Of a stretch of DNA of 64,000 bases, positions 1 through 10,734 are shown one piece after another. The translations under genes were made by a program, and so were the position numbers. Source of the stretch: Kitagawia praeruptora (lineage: Eukaryota > Streptophyta > Magnoliopsida > Apiales > Apiaceae); the NCBI GenBank assembly GCA_037693485.1, contig CM075354.1, forward strand, positions 158,559,501 through 158,623,500. Reading direction: 5' to 3'. Numbering within the stretch: position 1 is the first letter of the stretch; every line of letters begins with the position of its first letter. The notes beneath the pieces are model-generated. The model saw only the letters and a program-made list of their open reading frames with translations. It ran no database searches and was not told the DNA's origin.

Positions 1-124
1 TTTAACATTCACTTATATTCTGCCCCTAGTCCACCCTCATTGCTATAAAATCAAAAGAATTTGGTTAGCATAATTAAAAACAATTTATTAGACGCTCTTC
101 ATTCAAATTTTATTGCATATGCAG

Positions 125-1504
125 CAAAGATAGGCCAGGGCAGTACGAAAGCCACACTGCATTTACACTTCCAGGGATATCTAGAGTAGTTTCAGGAATC
201 AACATCTTTGATCCAAAGTTCAACATTGCTTCTCCAGGGGCAGATCAAACAGTTTATTTTCCAGCCACAGAAAAACAGAAGCGCTTCACATCATTTCGTC
301 CAGCCATAGATGAATTACTTTTTAGCAAAGTTGAAAATGATCAGCACATGTAAGTGTTAACCAGGAGTAGTACTTAACAATAACTAAATTCCATGTTTTT
401 GTTTCTCTTGTTAAATTACGATCTCATTTGTATAATGTTCTGAAAACAGTGGATACCTTGAAGATAAAAAGAAACCTATAATCTTCTCAATGGCAAGGCT
501 TGACACTGTCAAGAACATCAGTGGATTAACTGAATGGTATGGGAAGAACAAGAGGCTGAGAGATTTGGTTAATCTAGTCGTTGTTGCGGGCTTTTTTGAC
601 CCTTCAAAATCTAAAGATAGAGAAGAGATAGCTGAAATAAAAAAGATGCATACAATAATAGAAAAGTACCAGCTTAAGGGTCAGCTCAGATGGATAGCTG
701 CACAGACAGACAAGAATCGAAACAGTGAGCTCTACCGCTGCATTGCTGATACAAAAGGAGCTTTTGTGCAGCCTGCTCTCTATGAAGCATTTGGCCTTAC
801 TGTTATCGAGGCAATGAACTGTGGATTACCAACCTTTGCAACAAATCAAGGGGGTCCAGCTGAGATCATTGTTGATGGTGTTTCAGGCTACCATATTGAT
901 CCAAACAACGGGGATGAATCAAGTAAAAAAATTGCTGATTTTTTCCAAAAGTGTAAGGAGGACGCAGAATTTTGGAACAGAGTTTCGTCTGCAGCATTAA
1001 GCCGTATATATGAATGGTATGATGATATTGCATATGCCAAAGCTTTTGAAATATTCTATATCAAGTCATAAACTTGTTGTGTGTCTAAGTGAAACCTTCA
1101 TTTGTTGCAGCTACACGTGGAAGATTTATGCAAACAAAATGTTGAATATGGGAACTATTTATGGGTTTTGGAGGCAATTGTATAAGGACCAGAAGCTAGC
1201 AAAACAAAGATACATTCAAATGTTCTATAATCTCCAATTTAGAAACTTGGTACGCTGCTATATCAATTCTTCAAGCATTCGTTACTCTTTTAGTTCGTTG
1301 AGCATGAAGGAGAATGATTAAAATGTATATCATCAACTGCTTAGAAAATGTAACTATCAGTTCCTTTTATTGATACTTTTGCAGGTAAAGAATGTGCCTC
1401 TATCAGTTCCTGCACCAGCACCGCAACAAGCCATCCCAAAAGAAATTGTTAAAGTGCAACCAAAGCGCACACAATCCATATTTTCCAGATTGTTTGGATC
1501 ATAA
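125..1504 (+). CDS. Sucrose synthase, 3' part (four exons; SUS6/SUS7-like)
   Basis: The enzyme interconverts sucrose plus UDP with UDP-glucose plus fructose. Exons read 125-349, 450-1016, 1111-1249 and 1385-1504 (stop TAA 1502-1504), all with GT/AG borders and continuous frame; positions 1-124 end in an AG acceptor and look like intron, so the 5' half of the gene lies outside the window. The first exon opens with KDRPGQYESH, then PGADQTVYFP; the second carries the GT-B C-terminal domain, with FVQPALYEAFGLTVIEAMNC (the conserved E-x7-E donor-binding region) and GLPTFATNQGGPAEI. The third holds the helical end YTWKIYA..YGFW. The last exon adds a tail of about 39 residues rich in P, Q and K, ending SIFSRLFGS. 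Known of the family: C-terminal extensions mark the SUS6/SUS7 clade, linked to callose supply in phloem. The clade assignment is inference; the enzyme call is firm. Confidence 0.95.
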
Positions 1505-1987
1505 AAATCTACATAACTTTGCAGTTGGATAATTTCAAACAACGTGCCAACCTACACGTGCTATCGCTTTTATTCTGAAACTCGCAACATTTAAACTTAT
1601 CTGATGGAATGCCAAGCAGATACGCTAGATAACAATGAATTCTTTGGTGTGTAAATTGGTATGGGTTGTATTATGAAAAACAAGTCATTGGCTTCTCGTA
1701 TCTTTTATGGATTGTAAATGGTACTAGTCTAAGTAAAGGGTCTTTCGAAAATATTAAACAAAATCTTTTTACTTTTGTTCTCTGCTACAAACTTTTTATC
1801 TTAAATATAGACTCCAGTGGTTTTGCTTATATAAAAATAGAGAATGATCTAATGCAATCATCGATATCTAAAGATTTCACAGCCTATCCTTGTAAACTTC
1901 TCTTACCAGCTGTGCTCTGCATACAAAACATTTTTCTAAGCTACTAAGAAAAACTTAAAGCTATTCTGGATCTTGTTGAAGGTGCAA
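1505..1987. other. Intergenic spacer between convergent genes
   Basis: This 483-base stretch lies between the stop codons of the sucrose synthase (+) and the GT31 gene (-), so it should hold both 3' UTRs and their polyadenylation signals. Short ORFs in it show no recognisable protein and differ in composition from the flanking genes. Confidence 0.6.
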
Positions 1988-2902
1988 TCAGATAGTGTAG
2001 AGTTTGGATTGCTGAAGTTGTCTGGTGACGTTGAAATAGCTAAGCACATTCGCCCACTGATCCCACCTTTTGAGCCGATGAACTGCAATAGTATCTGGAA
2101 TGAGCTCATGTGAGCACCTTCCATTGGTTCCTGGATAATCATACATTGCTGGCTTAGTAGAATACCTGTTCTTTGCCTTGTTACCCACGTTCAACCATTT
2201 TCCGACTTGCCTATCCTCCGGTCCTATAATATCTTTTTCCGGGATTTCAGATTCTGCTATCCATTCTACAAGGTCCCAAGATAGTACAAATCCCATTCCT
2301 GACATGTAATGGACAAAGGGGTTCATGCTAGGACAAGGAATTACAAATCCGTAATACAAATCTGACCTCGGTTGAACAGAGAGTGACAATGCCAATGGTG
2401 CTAGCCTCAGGTAAACATCATCATCAGCCTTCATTACATAGTCATAACGGTGAGGAAGGATCTTCGGGAGCGAAGAAAAATAAGTATAGGTCTTTCCACT
2501 GTTCATGTTTTCTGAACAATTCAGGATAATAATGTCATTAAAACGTAGTATTTCAAGAGAGATTAAGATCCGTTGCTCAGGCTTGGTGAGGTTGCAAAAT
2601 ACAAACTTCACATCGACTTTGGCTATAGGCGAGGATTGTATTCCATAGACAAGGCGGAGAAAATGGCGACGGTCGTAGACATCAGCCCGGGTTAGTATTC
2701 CTATTAAGAGACTGAACTGGATTTGTGGGAGAGGTGAGTCATGGAGAGTGGTGGCATTATTAGAGGTGAATTTTGACTGCGATTTTACATAGATGTTGAA
2801 GAGGATGAATATTATGATGATAATAATAGCTACAGAAGGCAATGTAGCAAGAATTCGCCTTCGCCGTGGCATTTTAAGGTGGATATTTACGTATACAAAC
2901 AC
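1988..2902 (-). CDS. GT31-family glycosyltransferase (beta-1,3-galactosyltransferase-like)
   Basis: A single-exon gene of 304 codons from the first ATG. A second in-frame ATG at 2872 begins MPRRRRILAT, and a hydrophobic stretch of about 20 residues (PSVAIIIIIIFILFNIYV) follows directly. That is the layout of a type II Golgi membrane protein, so either start is possible and the second looks more natural. Family features seen: FSLLIGILTRADVYDRRH near the domain start, the metal-binding triplet in KADDDVYLR (D160-D162 counted from the first ATG), YMSGMGFVLSWDLVEW, and an acidic GPEDRQVGKW block. These match the Galactosyl_T domain, which transfers a hexose from UDP-sugar to glycoproteins or arabinogalactan proteins. 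The acceptor cannot be told from sequence. It converges with the sucrose synthase. Length is slightly short for plant GT31 proteins, which often add a lectin domain; none is present here. Confidence 0.88.
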   Translation of the reverse strand: MFVYVNIHLKMPRRRRILATLPSVAIIIIIIFILFNIYVKSQSKFTSNNATTLHDSPLPQIQFSLLIGILTRADVYDRRHFLRLVYGIQSSPIAKVDVKFVFCNLTKPEQRILISLEILRFNDIIILNCSENMNSGKTYTYFSSLPKILPHRYDYVMKADDDVYLRLAPLALSLSVQPRSDLYYGFVIPCPSMNPFVHYMSGMGFVLSWDLVEWIAESEIPEKDIIGPEDRQVGKWLNVGNKAKNRYSTKPAMYDYPGTNGRCSHELIPDTIAVHRLKRWDQWANVLSYFNVTRQLQQSKLYTI

Positions 2903-3655
2903 TTTTGAAGTGAAGTCTCGAGAACTTTTGTGTGCTTGCAGACTTTATTTACTTTCAATATGAGTACTCTGCATGTGAGTAAACTTTATAAGATGGTTTT
3001 TCTCATGCTTTACATGCGCATATGTAAAGATTTCAGGCTGAGTTTTTGGCTGAATGTGAGTGAGAAATGAGGCAATTAGTACTCATAACGTGAACTTGCA
3101 TTTAAAATGAGCCAAAAGGTAACAACAGTCTCAGGCTTCGAACATATTTTTTGCACTTATTTGATGGACGGGATCATTCTCATTGCTCTCAGCAACGACA
3201 AAAATGTACTCCACTGGATGTACAGGATCATTCTCATTGCTCTCAGCAACGACAAAAATGTACTCCACAGGAATTAAAACTAAGAAATGAGTCTGTCTAG
3301 AAAAATACATCTTCGGGGAAATGTTAAATGCAGAGCAACATTTTTATTTCCAGAGCAAGTTTCCTTGAAAAGACCAAATTGTCCTTGTTTTTGTGAATGC
3401 AGGAGGCTGGATTTGGTTTAAAATAAGGGCAATTTTGTCATTTCACAAAAATTTGCTCTGGAAATAAAAATTTTACTCTGAATTTAACATTTCCCATATA
3501 CCGGGGTTAGTAAAAGAGTCTTATAACCCATTTTTGGGTCGAAGAATGGATCACGGGCGCTCATCTTTGGAACATAATTTGCCTTCGTGTCCATATTAAA
3601 TATTGAGAATATTGGGGGTCGTAGAGAGTCGAATCTGGACCTCTGCGAGCCTAAA
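2903..3655. other. Intergenic, promoter side of the GT31 gene
   Basis: No gene is visible. The part next to 2903 should contain the GT31 promoter and 5' UTR. A 54-bp tandem duplication lies at 3171-3270. At 3320-3490 an inverted pair of segments about fibre-like wording of mRNA is absent, but the phrases around 3330 (aaatgcagagcaacattttt) and 3470 are imperfect inverted copies of each other, hinting at a small degenerate MITE. Confidence 0.4.
3171..3270. repeat. 54-bp tandem duplication (two copies)
   Basis: The segment beginning ggatcattctcattgctc at 3171 recurs at 3225 with a period of 54. Both copies run on through agcaacgacaaaaatgtact and diverge after about 46 identical bases. It lies in non-coding DNA. 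Confidence 0.85.
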
Positions 3656-3744
3656 CTCTGATACCATGTTATGTAACCAACTCATCTAAAACCTTAAGGT
3701 ATTAGAAGGAGGCCTTATATTGGATCTTATAATATATTCTAACA
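3656..3744 (-). mobile_element. TRIM-like retroelement remnant: short LTR plus primer-binding site
   Basis: Read on the minus strand, a 78-bp unit starts TGTTAGAATATATTAT (at 3744), ends TTACATAACA (at 3667), and is followed at once by TGGTATCAGAG (3666-3656), the standard initiator-tRNA-Met primer-binding site. TG...CA ends, very small LTR size and the abutting PBS are the marks of terminal-repeat retrotransposons in miniature. The second LTR was not found, so this is a fragment. It has no coding capacity. Confidence 0.7.
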
Positions 3745-3832
3745 GTATGTAATTATTGTAATGCCAACAGTTGTTTGTAGAAATCTTCACAACTCTAAAT
3801 ATTAAGTTAGCAGAGGATTCCCAACAGGCTAA

Positions 3833-4217
3833 GAGCATCTCCAATGGCGTTAGCTAAAAATGATTGGCTAAATTACAAAAAATATTGATTATGCAAAATT
3901 TGTCGAACCTGTAAGACATTGTGTTCCGAGAGTATTGGCTATAATGATTGGCTATATTTTAAAAATGGTATGTTATTAATATTTCAAGTTGTTATTAATG
4001 GAATATATAATTTTAATATAGAAATAAGTGATGTGTCAATTCACTACATGTTTCTAGATGTTCGACAAATATAGCCAACATCAAGAGATTACCTATAATT
4101 ATAGATAATAGTTTTGTCCCATTGGAGTGTAATTTTTTTTACACATTCTTTATAATTCTTATTTATGGTAATTAATTTTAAAATTTAGCTAAGGGATCTC
4201 TCCCATTGGAGATGCTC
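3833..4217. mobile_element. MITE with GAGCATCTCC termini and TAA target duplication (PIF/Harbinger type)
   Basis: A 385-bp AT-rich element. The left end reads GAGCATCTCCAATGG and the right end CCATTGGAGATGCTC, inverted copies of each other. Sub-terminal blocks (gttagctaaa on the left, tttagctaag on the right) also pair. It is flanked by TAA on both sides (3830-3832 and 4218-4220), the 3-bp TWA duplication typical of PIF/Harbinger. There is no ORF, so it would need a transposase from elsewhere. Confidence 0.82.
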
Positions 4218-4263
4218 TAATAATATTAGTAAAGGCATATTCTGTTGAAAAGGACTCAGGTTT

Positions 4264-4785
4264 TAGGAATGGCAATTTCAGGTTGCGGGTCGGGTCAGCA
4301 GATTCGGGTCGCATTTTTGACTTAACCCAAACCCGACCCGAAAATTTAATGGGTACAGGTGCTCAACCCGAACCCGACACGAATGGGTTTCGGGTAACCC
4401 GACCCGAAATTTAATTTTTTAAAATTAAAAAAATAATATATATATATATAAATATATTAAAAATAATATATATATTAAAAATAATATTTATTAAAAATAA
4501 TATATATTAAAAATAATATATATTTAAAATAATATATATTAATTAAAAAAATATATAATAATAATAATATATATTATAAATAATATAAATAATTTATATA
4601 TTAAAAATAATTGTATATATATGTTCGGGTCAGTTTCGGGTAACCGGAACCCGACCCGAACCCAACCCGATTTTTTCGAATCAAGTTAGGATCAACCCGA
4701 AACCGACCCGAACCCTAAAAATATAAACCCGAAACCGACCCATGCGTGTTGGGTTCGGGTCGCGGGTCCAAAATTGCCAGCCCTA
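4264..4785. mobile_element. Non-autonomous hAT-like element with CCCGACCCGA-rich arms and AT core
   Basis: The left end (TAGGAATGGCAATTTCAGG) and right end (inverted: TAGGGCTGGCAATTTTGG) form imperfect terminal inverted repeats. Next to them lie many copies of CGGGTCGGGT / ACCCGACCCG in both orientations, and the middle (about 4418-4620) is almost pure A/T built of ATATATTAAAAATA. No convincing 8-bp target duplication was seen, so an end may have decayed. Family assignment rests on the terminal motif and on likeness to the element at 28307-28834, which does have an 8-bp duplication. Confidence 0.65.
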
Positions 4786-5088
4786 GATTTCATCCACTAA
4801 TCCTCTCTGCCAAACAGATAAAATGTAATTATGTAAGCACGAGAAATTGATCACGGCCACTCAGGCTACCCAAATATAAACATGGATTGCTAAAAAAATT
4901 AACAGTTTGCAATTGTCGAATTCCAGCGATACGAAAATATCAGTACGTATAACACTATCCAGGCTTCGCATTTCTGATTCCTTCTTCCTGCATTTTATAA
5001 ATAGTATGATCAGTAGCCAAGAAACCTTGACGGGGTTAGTGAATTATGTTGTGTACAGAAGAAAACATAAGGCATGACATGATGGTCA
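4786..5088. other. Spacer before the first Copia element
   Basis: About 300 bases of unremarkable AT-rich sequence; nothing recognised. Confidence 0.5.
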
Positions 5089-6064
5089 TGTTAGAAAATG
5101 GAGTTTTGGGGCATAAGTATTTTTATGTTCTTGATGTTAATTCCGGATTTTAACGATTGGAAATTGTTCCTTACTATGAGGACTTAAAATTTCATATATG
5201 GGTCTAAGTAATTTTCTTAGTGAAACCCATAGAGAAATAGAGTTGAAATTGGTAGCTTGAAAATGAGAATGTGTATTAGTCCCACATTGAAATGAATAAA
5301 GGGGGTTGTTGGCTTTATATAGAATCACACACATGGGTAGTGTACAACTACTAAGGTGTATGATGGTGCATGGTGTTACTGTGTGCTCCACGCACACACA
5401 CACGCGCGCGCCGCCGCCGCCCGCCACGCCACGACACGACTCGACTCGACTCGGGTCGGCTCGGTCGAAGGGCGATTTGGGCGAATGTCTCGGCGTCTCG
5501 CGTACGCGAGGCGACCTGGCCGTTTCATTTTATTAATTGGAATGGGAGTTACAATATTAATTGGGTGGCATCAGTTACGTTTGGTCTCTCCTATAAATAG
5601 AGAGCTAAGCTACTGATTGTAAAGACACTGAATATATAGACCACACCCTACACTCTCTGTTCTCCTCCTGTTATAGTTTATGTTACTTAAGGTTTTCTGG
5701 CGACTGAGGTGCTAGTCGAAGTTGAGTATTCTGATTGCTGTGATCACTGTACTCGGAGCTGTTTTATCCTGGGAGAGGTGTTGCAAGCATCCCAACACAG
5801 TTGTAAGTGGGGGCAATTATCTCTTCAAGAGCAGTCAGGACTTTGTGCAAATCCTGACGACTCAGCTGCTTGTTTTACTTGTGTTACATACTGATATAGC
5901 TATGGCTACTGGTATGTTTTCTGACTTTCCTTTGTTCTTTCGGTTACTGATATGCATGCTTTTTACCTTCATGTTTTGTTTCGTTAATTGTTTGCTTGGC
6001 CTTGGCTTGTTAAATACGATATATAACTGCCTCTATGTTGCTGTTTTAGTCATAATTCCCAACA
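5089..6064 (+). repeat. 5' LTR of Copia element 1
   Basis: It begins TGTTAGAAAATGG and ends ATTCCCAACA, matching the 3' LTR. A GC-rich patch (about 5400-5515) holds CA and GC dinucleotide runs and many CpG. TATAAATAG lies at 5592-5600, a likely promoter for the genomic RNA, with the start expected near 5625. Relative to the 3' LTR it lacks a 504-base block (equivalent to 11200-11703). Confidence 0.85.
5592..5600 (+). promoter_or_regulatory. TATA box of Copia element 1 (5' LTR)
   Basis: TATAAATAG in the middle of the LTR, conserved in the 3' LTR at 11777-11785. It is the best match to a plant TATA box in the LTR and would drive element transcription. Confidence 0.6.
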
Positions 6065-6102
6065 TTCTTGAAGAGATAATCTGTTATATAGTATTTAGCA
6101 TA

Positions 6103-9100
6103 ATGGTTAACGAGAGTGAGATTCCTGCTAGTGGTAGTTCGGTTGCATCTGCTGGGGTCATTGATTGGACCACTTACAGTTTTCCACAACCCGTTGAATT
6201 AACTGGCTTGCCTGAGAAATTCAATGGGGGCGTTGGCTTTTCTCGTTGGCAGAAAAGGATGAAGTTGTGGTTGACTGTGAAGGGTCTATGGCCTGTTGTG
6301 GAATATGAGAAACCGGTTGTGGATCAAGAGAAGGCTGAATCAGTTAAGAGTTATGCGAAGTGGGCTGAAAAGGATGGGGTTGCTAGGGTAGCAATTCTGG
6401 CTGCTCTAACCAACACATTGTTTGATGTGTACTCCTCTAATGCCTACACCGCAAAACTCTTATGGGAGAAGCTGGACCAGACACATAATACTGACTCACA
6501 AGGTCTGGAAAAGTATTCTGTGGCGAGGTTCCTTGATTACAAGCTGGTGGACAATAAGTCCATGACTGAGCAAGTGCATGAGTTCGAGATGATAGTGCAT
6601 GCTTTGAAGGAGTCTGGAATGGACCTCCCCGAAAAGTTTAAGGTGATGAGTGTGATTGAAAAGCTCCCAAAGTCTTGGGAAGAGTTCTCTCTCTCCCTGA
6701 AAAGACAGAAAGGAGAGATCACCTGGACCAACCTTATGCTGGACATCTCGGTACAAGAACAACACAAGTCCAAACAGGGACATGTGATGCCAACTGAGCA
6801 TGGAAGTTCGAAGGTAAATGTAGCAACTGTAGGACAGAAAAGGAAGGCTGTCTCTAAGAAGGGTAATAGTAATAAACCTAAGAATGACAAGGATAAGGCC
6901 AAGAAACCAAAGGCAAACAAACCATGTTGGTCTTGTGGGCAGGTTGGGCATTGGAGTAAGGACTGCCCTACAAAGAAAGCAAAGAAAGCCGAGGGGGTAG
7001 CTCAAGCGAATGCTGTGCTTGGAACCTCAAGTGGGCCTGTAGCGAACATGGTTGTTGGTGAGGCTTTGGCTTCTGAAACCAACGAAGACCGGTATGTTAC
7101 CTACAACCCTGTACTATTTTCCACTTATCTGTCAAATGAATGGTTGATTGATACTGGAGCTAATGTGCATATTTGTGCTGACATTAGTTTATTTGTATCT
7201 TATCAACAGAGTCATAGCTTGACAGTGACGATGGGGAACGCAAGTGCCGCTCAAGTATATGGAATAGGAAACGTGGACTTGAAGTTTCCTTCGGGACGTA
7301 TTCTATCCCTGACGAGAGTGCATCATGTTCCTGACATGCGTAGAAATATAATAAGTGGTAGTTGTTTAGTAGCCAATGGCTTTGAAGTCTCTCTCAAATG
7401 TAATAAAGTAGTTCTTATTCATACTGGTACTTTCTTTGGCAAGGGTTACTTGTCAAATGGTTTGTTTGTAATAAATGCTGAGCCCGTTTTGGGTGCTTTA
7501 AATAAGATTACTCCTTCTGTTAACTATGTTGAATCTTCATATTTATGGCATGCTAGACTTGGTCACTTAAATTTTGGTGCTCTTAAAAATATGATGAACT
7601 TAGAGTTGATTCCAAAACACACTATAGAAAAGAATTCTAAATGTCAAGTATGTGTGTCTGCTAAACAAATAAGGAAACCTTTTCATAATATTGTTAGGGA
7701 TTCAGACTTGTTAGATTTAGTACACACTGATATTTGTGAATTTGGTGGTGTGTTGACTAAGGACCATTTTAGATACTTCATTACCTTTATAGATGATAGT
7801 AGTAGATATTGTTATGTTTATTTACTTAGACATAAGGATGAAGCACTTAGTAAATTCATTATTTATAAAACTGAAGTAGAAAAACAAACTAGTAAGGTAC
7901 TTAAACGGTTGAGATCTGATAGAGGTGGTGAGTATACGAGTAACGCTTTTAATGAATTTTGTGCAAACAATGGTATAGTTCATGAAGTTACCCCACCATA
8001 CACACCTGAGTCTAATGGGGTTGCTGAGCGAAAGAACAGAACATTTAAAGATATGATTAATAGTATGCTTATTAACTCTGGGCTGCCTAAATACATGTGG
8101 GGAGAAGCTCTGAATACGGCTTGCCATATTCTGAATAGAGTCCCTCTGAAACACATGGATAAGACACCCTATGAGTTATGGAAGAGCAAGAAGACTAGTC
8201 TTAAGTATCTTCGTGTGTGGGGGTGCCTTGCTAAGGTACTTGTCCCTGAACACAAGAGAAAGAAACTAGGTCCGAAGACTGTTGATTGTATCTTTCTAGG
8301 CTATCTTGAGACCACTACAGCTATGAGATTTTTAGTGTTAAAATCTGACATAGATGGTATAGTGGCAAACACGATAGTTGAGTTTCGTGATGCTACATTC
8401 TTTGAGGATGTCTACCCTATGAAGACTGGTATGCCTCAAGATACTTCTAATGAAGATCCTACTCACACATCAAGTTCTATTCCTGATCATGTGGAAAAGA
8501 TGACAAATGTGGGGGCGGAACCTAGTAGTAGCTCTACTGCTAAGGAGGTAGAGGAACCACGAAGGAGTAAGCGTGCAAAGGTAGTCAAGGATTTTGGAAG
8601 TGATTTTATCACTTACAATGTCGAGGATGAACCTTTAACTTTCCGACAAGCTATGGATTCTTCAGAGTCTAGGCACTGGAAGGGCGCTGTAAAGAGTGAA
8701 ATTGACTCTATTGTTTCTAACGGAACATGGGAGTTAGTTGATCTCCCTCCTGGGTGTTCTACTATCGGGTGCAGATGGATCTTTAAGAGAAAGTTGAATC
8801 CTGACGGCTCAATAGATAAGTACAAAGCTAGACTGGTAGCTAAGGGTTTTAAGCAAATGGAGGGTATTGATTACTTTGATACATACTCTCCTGTAGCTAG
8901 GATGACAACAATCCGAATGCTTGTAGCATTGGCATCCGTACATGGTCTTATTATCCATCAAATGGATGTAAAGACAGCTTTTCTTCATGGTGAACTTGAA
9001 GAAGAGATTTATATGGATCAGCCTGAGGGATTTGTTGCATCTGGTAACGAAAGGAAAGTATGTAAGTTGATCAAATCCATCTATGGCTTGAAACAAGCTC

Positions 9101-10209
9101 CTAGGGATTGGCATAAAAAGTTTGATGAAACTATAGTGCCGTTCAGTTATGATATTAATGATAGTGACAAGTGTGTCTACACCAAAGTTAAAGGTAGTGA
9201 GTGTGTCATCTTGTGCCTATATGTAGATGACATATTACTGTTTGGAACCAATATTGAGATTATTAACGAGACAAAAGCTTTCTTGAAAAGGCATTTTGAA
9301 ATGAAGGATATGGGTGAGGCTAGTGTGATTCTTGGTCTCAAGCTGACTCAGTCAGCTGAGGGAATAACTTTATCGCAGTCTCATTATATAGAGAAATCTA
9401 TACTTGAGAAATATGGTTATTCACAGTGTAGAATCGCTAGTACACCCTATGATCCTAAAGTTGCCCTTGTTAAGAATGCTTCAGGAGTACCTGTGTCTCA
9501 GTTAAGGTATTCTCAGATTATAGGGAGTTTGCAGTATCTTGCTAACTGTACTAGACCAGATATTTCATACTCTGTGTCTAAGTTGGCTAGGTATACAAGC
9601 TGTCCAAACAGAACTCATTGGGATGCTCTTGATAGAGTACTTAGATATCTAAAAGGCACAATGTACCTAAGTTTACACTATAGGAGATTTCCTGGTGTAC
9701 TTGAGGGGTACAGTGATGCAAGTTGGATAGCTAAGAAGTCTGGTTCCAATGGAGTGACTGGATACGTGTTCACCTTAGCAGGGGGAGCAATATCCTGGAA
9801 GTCGACCAAACAGACTATAGTAACTCGGTCTACTTTTGAGGCTGAGTTGTGTGCACTTGATGCCACGGGGACGGAGGCTGAATGGTTACATGGACTTATG
9901 TCCGCGATACCTGTAGTAAGCAGACCGCTTCCTGCGTTTGCTATTCATTGTGATAGTAAAACAACTATCGACAAGATTAGCAGTAAAAAGTATAATGCTA
10001 AAACAAAGAGACACATCCAAGTTAGACTAAAGTCTATAAGGGGTTTAGTGTCTGATAGGATTATTGCTGTAGAGTTCATAGGAACTCAGAATAATATAGC
10101 TGATCCTTTAACTAAAGGACTGGAACCTGCAGTGGTCCTTAAGTCGAGGTTGGGGATGGGGCTGTCAACCCATCAAAGTTCATCATCAGTGGGAACCCAA
10201 TACACATGA
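6103..10209 (+). CDS. Intact Copia gag-pol polyprotein (element 1)
   Basis: An unbroken frame of 1368 codons. The open frame extends upstream into the LTR to 5722, but the ATG at 6103 (MVNESEIPAS) is the first after the LTR and gives a normal Gag start. Order of domains: Gag (FNGGVGFSRWQKRMKLWL near residue 43), CCHC zinc knuckle CWSCGQVGHWSKDC (275-288), aspartic protease WLIDTGA (catalytic D350), integrase with H-H-C-C (LWHARLGH, H483) and catalytic D543, D606 and E642 (spacing D-35-E), reverse transcriptase with YVDD (1040-1043), and RNase H (GYSDASW near 1203; HCDSKTTIDK near the end). All key residues are in place, so the protein could be functional. Lineage within Copia was not decided. 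Confidence 0.93.
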   Translation: MVNESEIPASGSSVASAGVIDWTTYSFPQPVELTGLPEKFNGGVGFSRWQKRMKLWLTVKGLWPVVEYEKPVVDQEKAESVKSYAKWAEKDGVARVAILAALTNTLFDVYSSNAYTAKLLWEKLDQTHNTDSQGLEKYSVARFLDYKLVDNKSMTEQVHEFEMIVHALKESGMDLPEKFKVMSVIEKLPKSWEEFSLSLKRQKGEITWTNLMLDISVQEQHKSKQGHVMPTEHGSSKVNVATVGQKRKAVSKKGNSNKPKNDKDKAKKPKANKPCWSCGQVGHWSKDCPTKKAKKAEGVAQANAVLGTSSGPVANMVVGEALASETNEDRYVTYNPVLFSTYLSNEWLIDTGANVHICADISLFVSYQQSHSLTVTMGNASAAQVYGIGNVDLKFPSGRILSLTRVHHVPDMRRNIISGSCLVANGFEVSLKCNKVVLIHTGTFFGKGYLSNGLFVINAEPVLGALNKITPSVNYVESSYLWHARLGHLNFGALKNMMNLELIPKHTIEKNSKCQVCVSAKQIRKPFHNIVRDSDLLDLVHTDICEFGGVLTKDHFRYFITFIDDSSRYCYVYLLRHKDEALSKFIIYKTEVEKQTSKVLKRLRSDRGGEYTSNAFNEFCANNGIVHEVTPPYTPESNGVAERKNRTFKDMINSMLINSGLPKYMWGEALNTACHILNRVPLKHMDKTPYELWKSKKTSLKYLRVWGCLAKVLVPEHKRKKLGPKTVDCIFLGYLETTTAMRFLVLKSDIDGIVANTIVEFRDATFFEDVYPMKTGMPQDTSNEDPTHTSSSIPDHVEKMTNVGAEPSSSSTAKEVEEPRRSKRAKVVKDFGSDFITYNVEDEPLTFRQAMDSSESRHWKGAVKSEIDSIVSNGTWELVDLPPGCSTIGCRWIFKRKLNPDGSIDKYKARLVAKGFKQMEGIDYFDTYSPVARMTTIRMLVALASVHGLIIHQMDVKTAFLHGELEEEIYMDQPEGFVASGNERKVCKLIKSIYGLKQAPRDWHKKFDETIVPFSYDINDSDKCVYTKVKGSECVILCLYVDDILLFGTNIEIINETKAFLKRHFEMKDMGEASVILGLKLTQSAEGITLSQSHYIEKSILEKYGYSQCRIASTPYDPKVALVKNASGVPVSQLRYSQIIGSLQYLANCTRPDISYSVSKLARYTSCPNRTHWDALDRVLRYLKGTMYLSLHYRRFPGVLEGYSDASWIAKKSGSNGVTGYVFTLAGGAISWKSTKQTIVTRSTFEAELCALDATGTEAEWLHGLMSAIPVVSRPLPAFAIHCDSKTTIDKISSKKYNAKTKRHIQVRLKSIRGLVSDRIIAVEFIGTQNNIADPLTKGLEPAVVLKSRLGMGLSTHQSSSSVGTQYT

Positions 10210-10734
10210 GAGGAGATCCCTTGAAGTGTATTCAATGTGGTAATAACAAGCTGTAAGGATGAATTGGTAGTACCTTTGCTACATAGATGATACTGTTTGT
10301 ATCTGAGTCTATCCCCTGTAAACCTAGAAGGTACTGACACTGCTAGTAAGCAAGAGTTATTATAACTCTGAATGGGGTCAAGTCATTTGACGAGATGGTA
10401 GCAGTACATCTCTAAAGATGCCCAGCTAAGCGAATGTAATTGTGTGGTCGCAATTAGAGGAAAGGGTTATTCCTTGAAACATTCGACGAACAGGATCGAG
10501 ACAAGACCATTAATGTCTCAAAGCCGTAGATTGGCACCATAGCCTTTGACTTGTCGTCGTCTATGGAACATGGTTACACCAAACGGATTAAGATTCAAGG
10601 TGAAACATTCCATCTGAATCCGGTAATCATTGAAGTAGGGGACTTAGGAGGGTTCAAACCCGGAAGGGTACCAACTCTGAAAAACAAGTCATGATGAGAA
10701 ACCTGGAACATTTCTGTATGGATTTGTGGGGGAT
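10210..10734 (+). other. 3' untranslated region of Copia element 1
   Basis: Non-coding, between the gag-pol stop and the 3' LTR. It ends in the purine-rich gtgggggat, the polypurine tract that primes plus-strand DNA synthesis. Confidence 0.7.

Noticed and set aside
5400..5515. CpG-rich patch as a host CpG-island promoter
   Set aside because: It lies inside the LTR and recurs in the 3' LTR, so it belongs to the retrotransposon.
5722..6102. N-terminal extension of the gag-pol frame into the LTR
   Set aside because: The frame happens to be open, but the sequence is LTR, also found in the 3' LTR without gag; the ATG at 6103 is the natural start.
6496..7005. Minus-strand ORF opposite Copia gag
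   Set aside because: It is the shadow of the intact gag-pol frame on the other strand and shows no family of its own.
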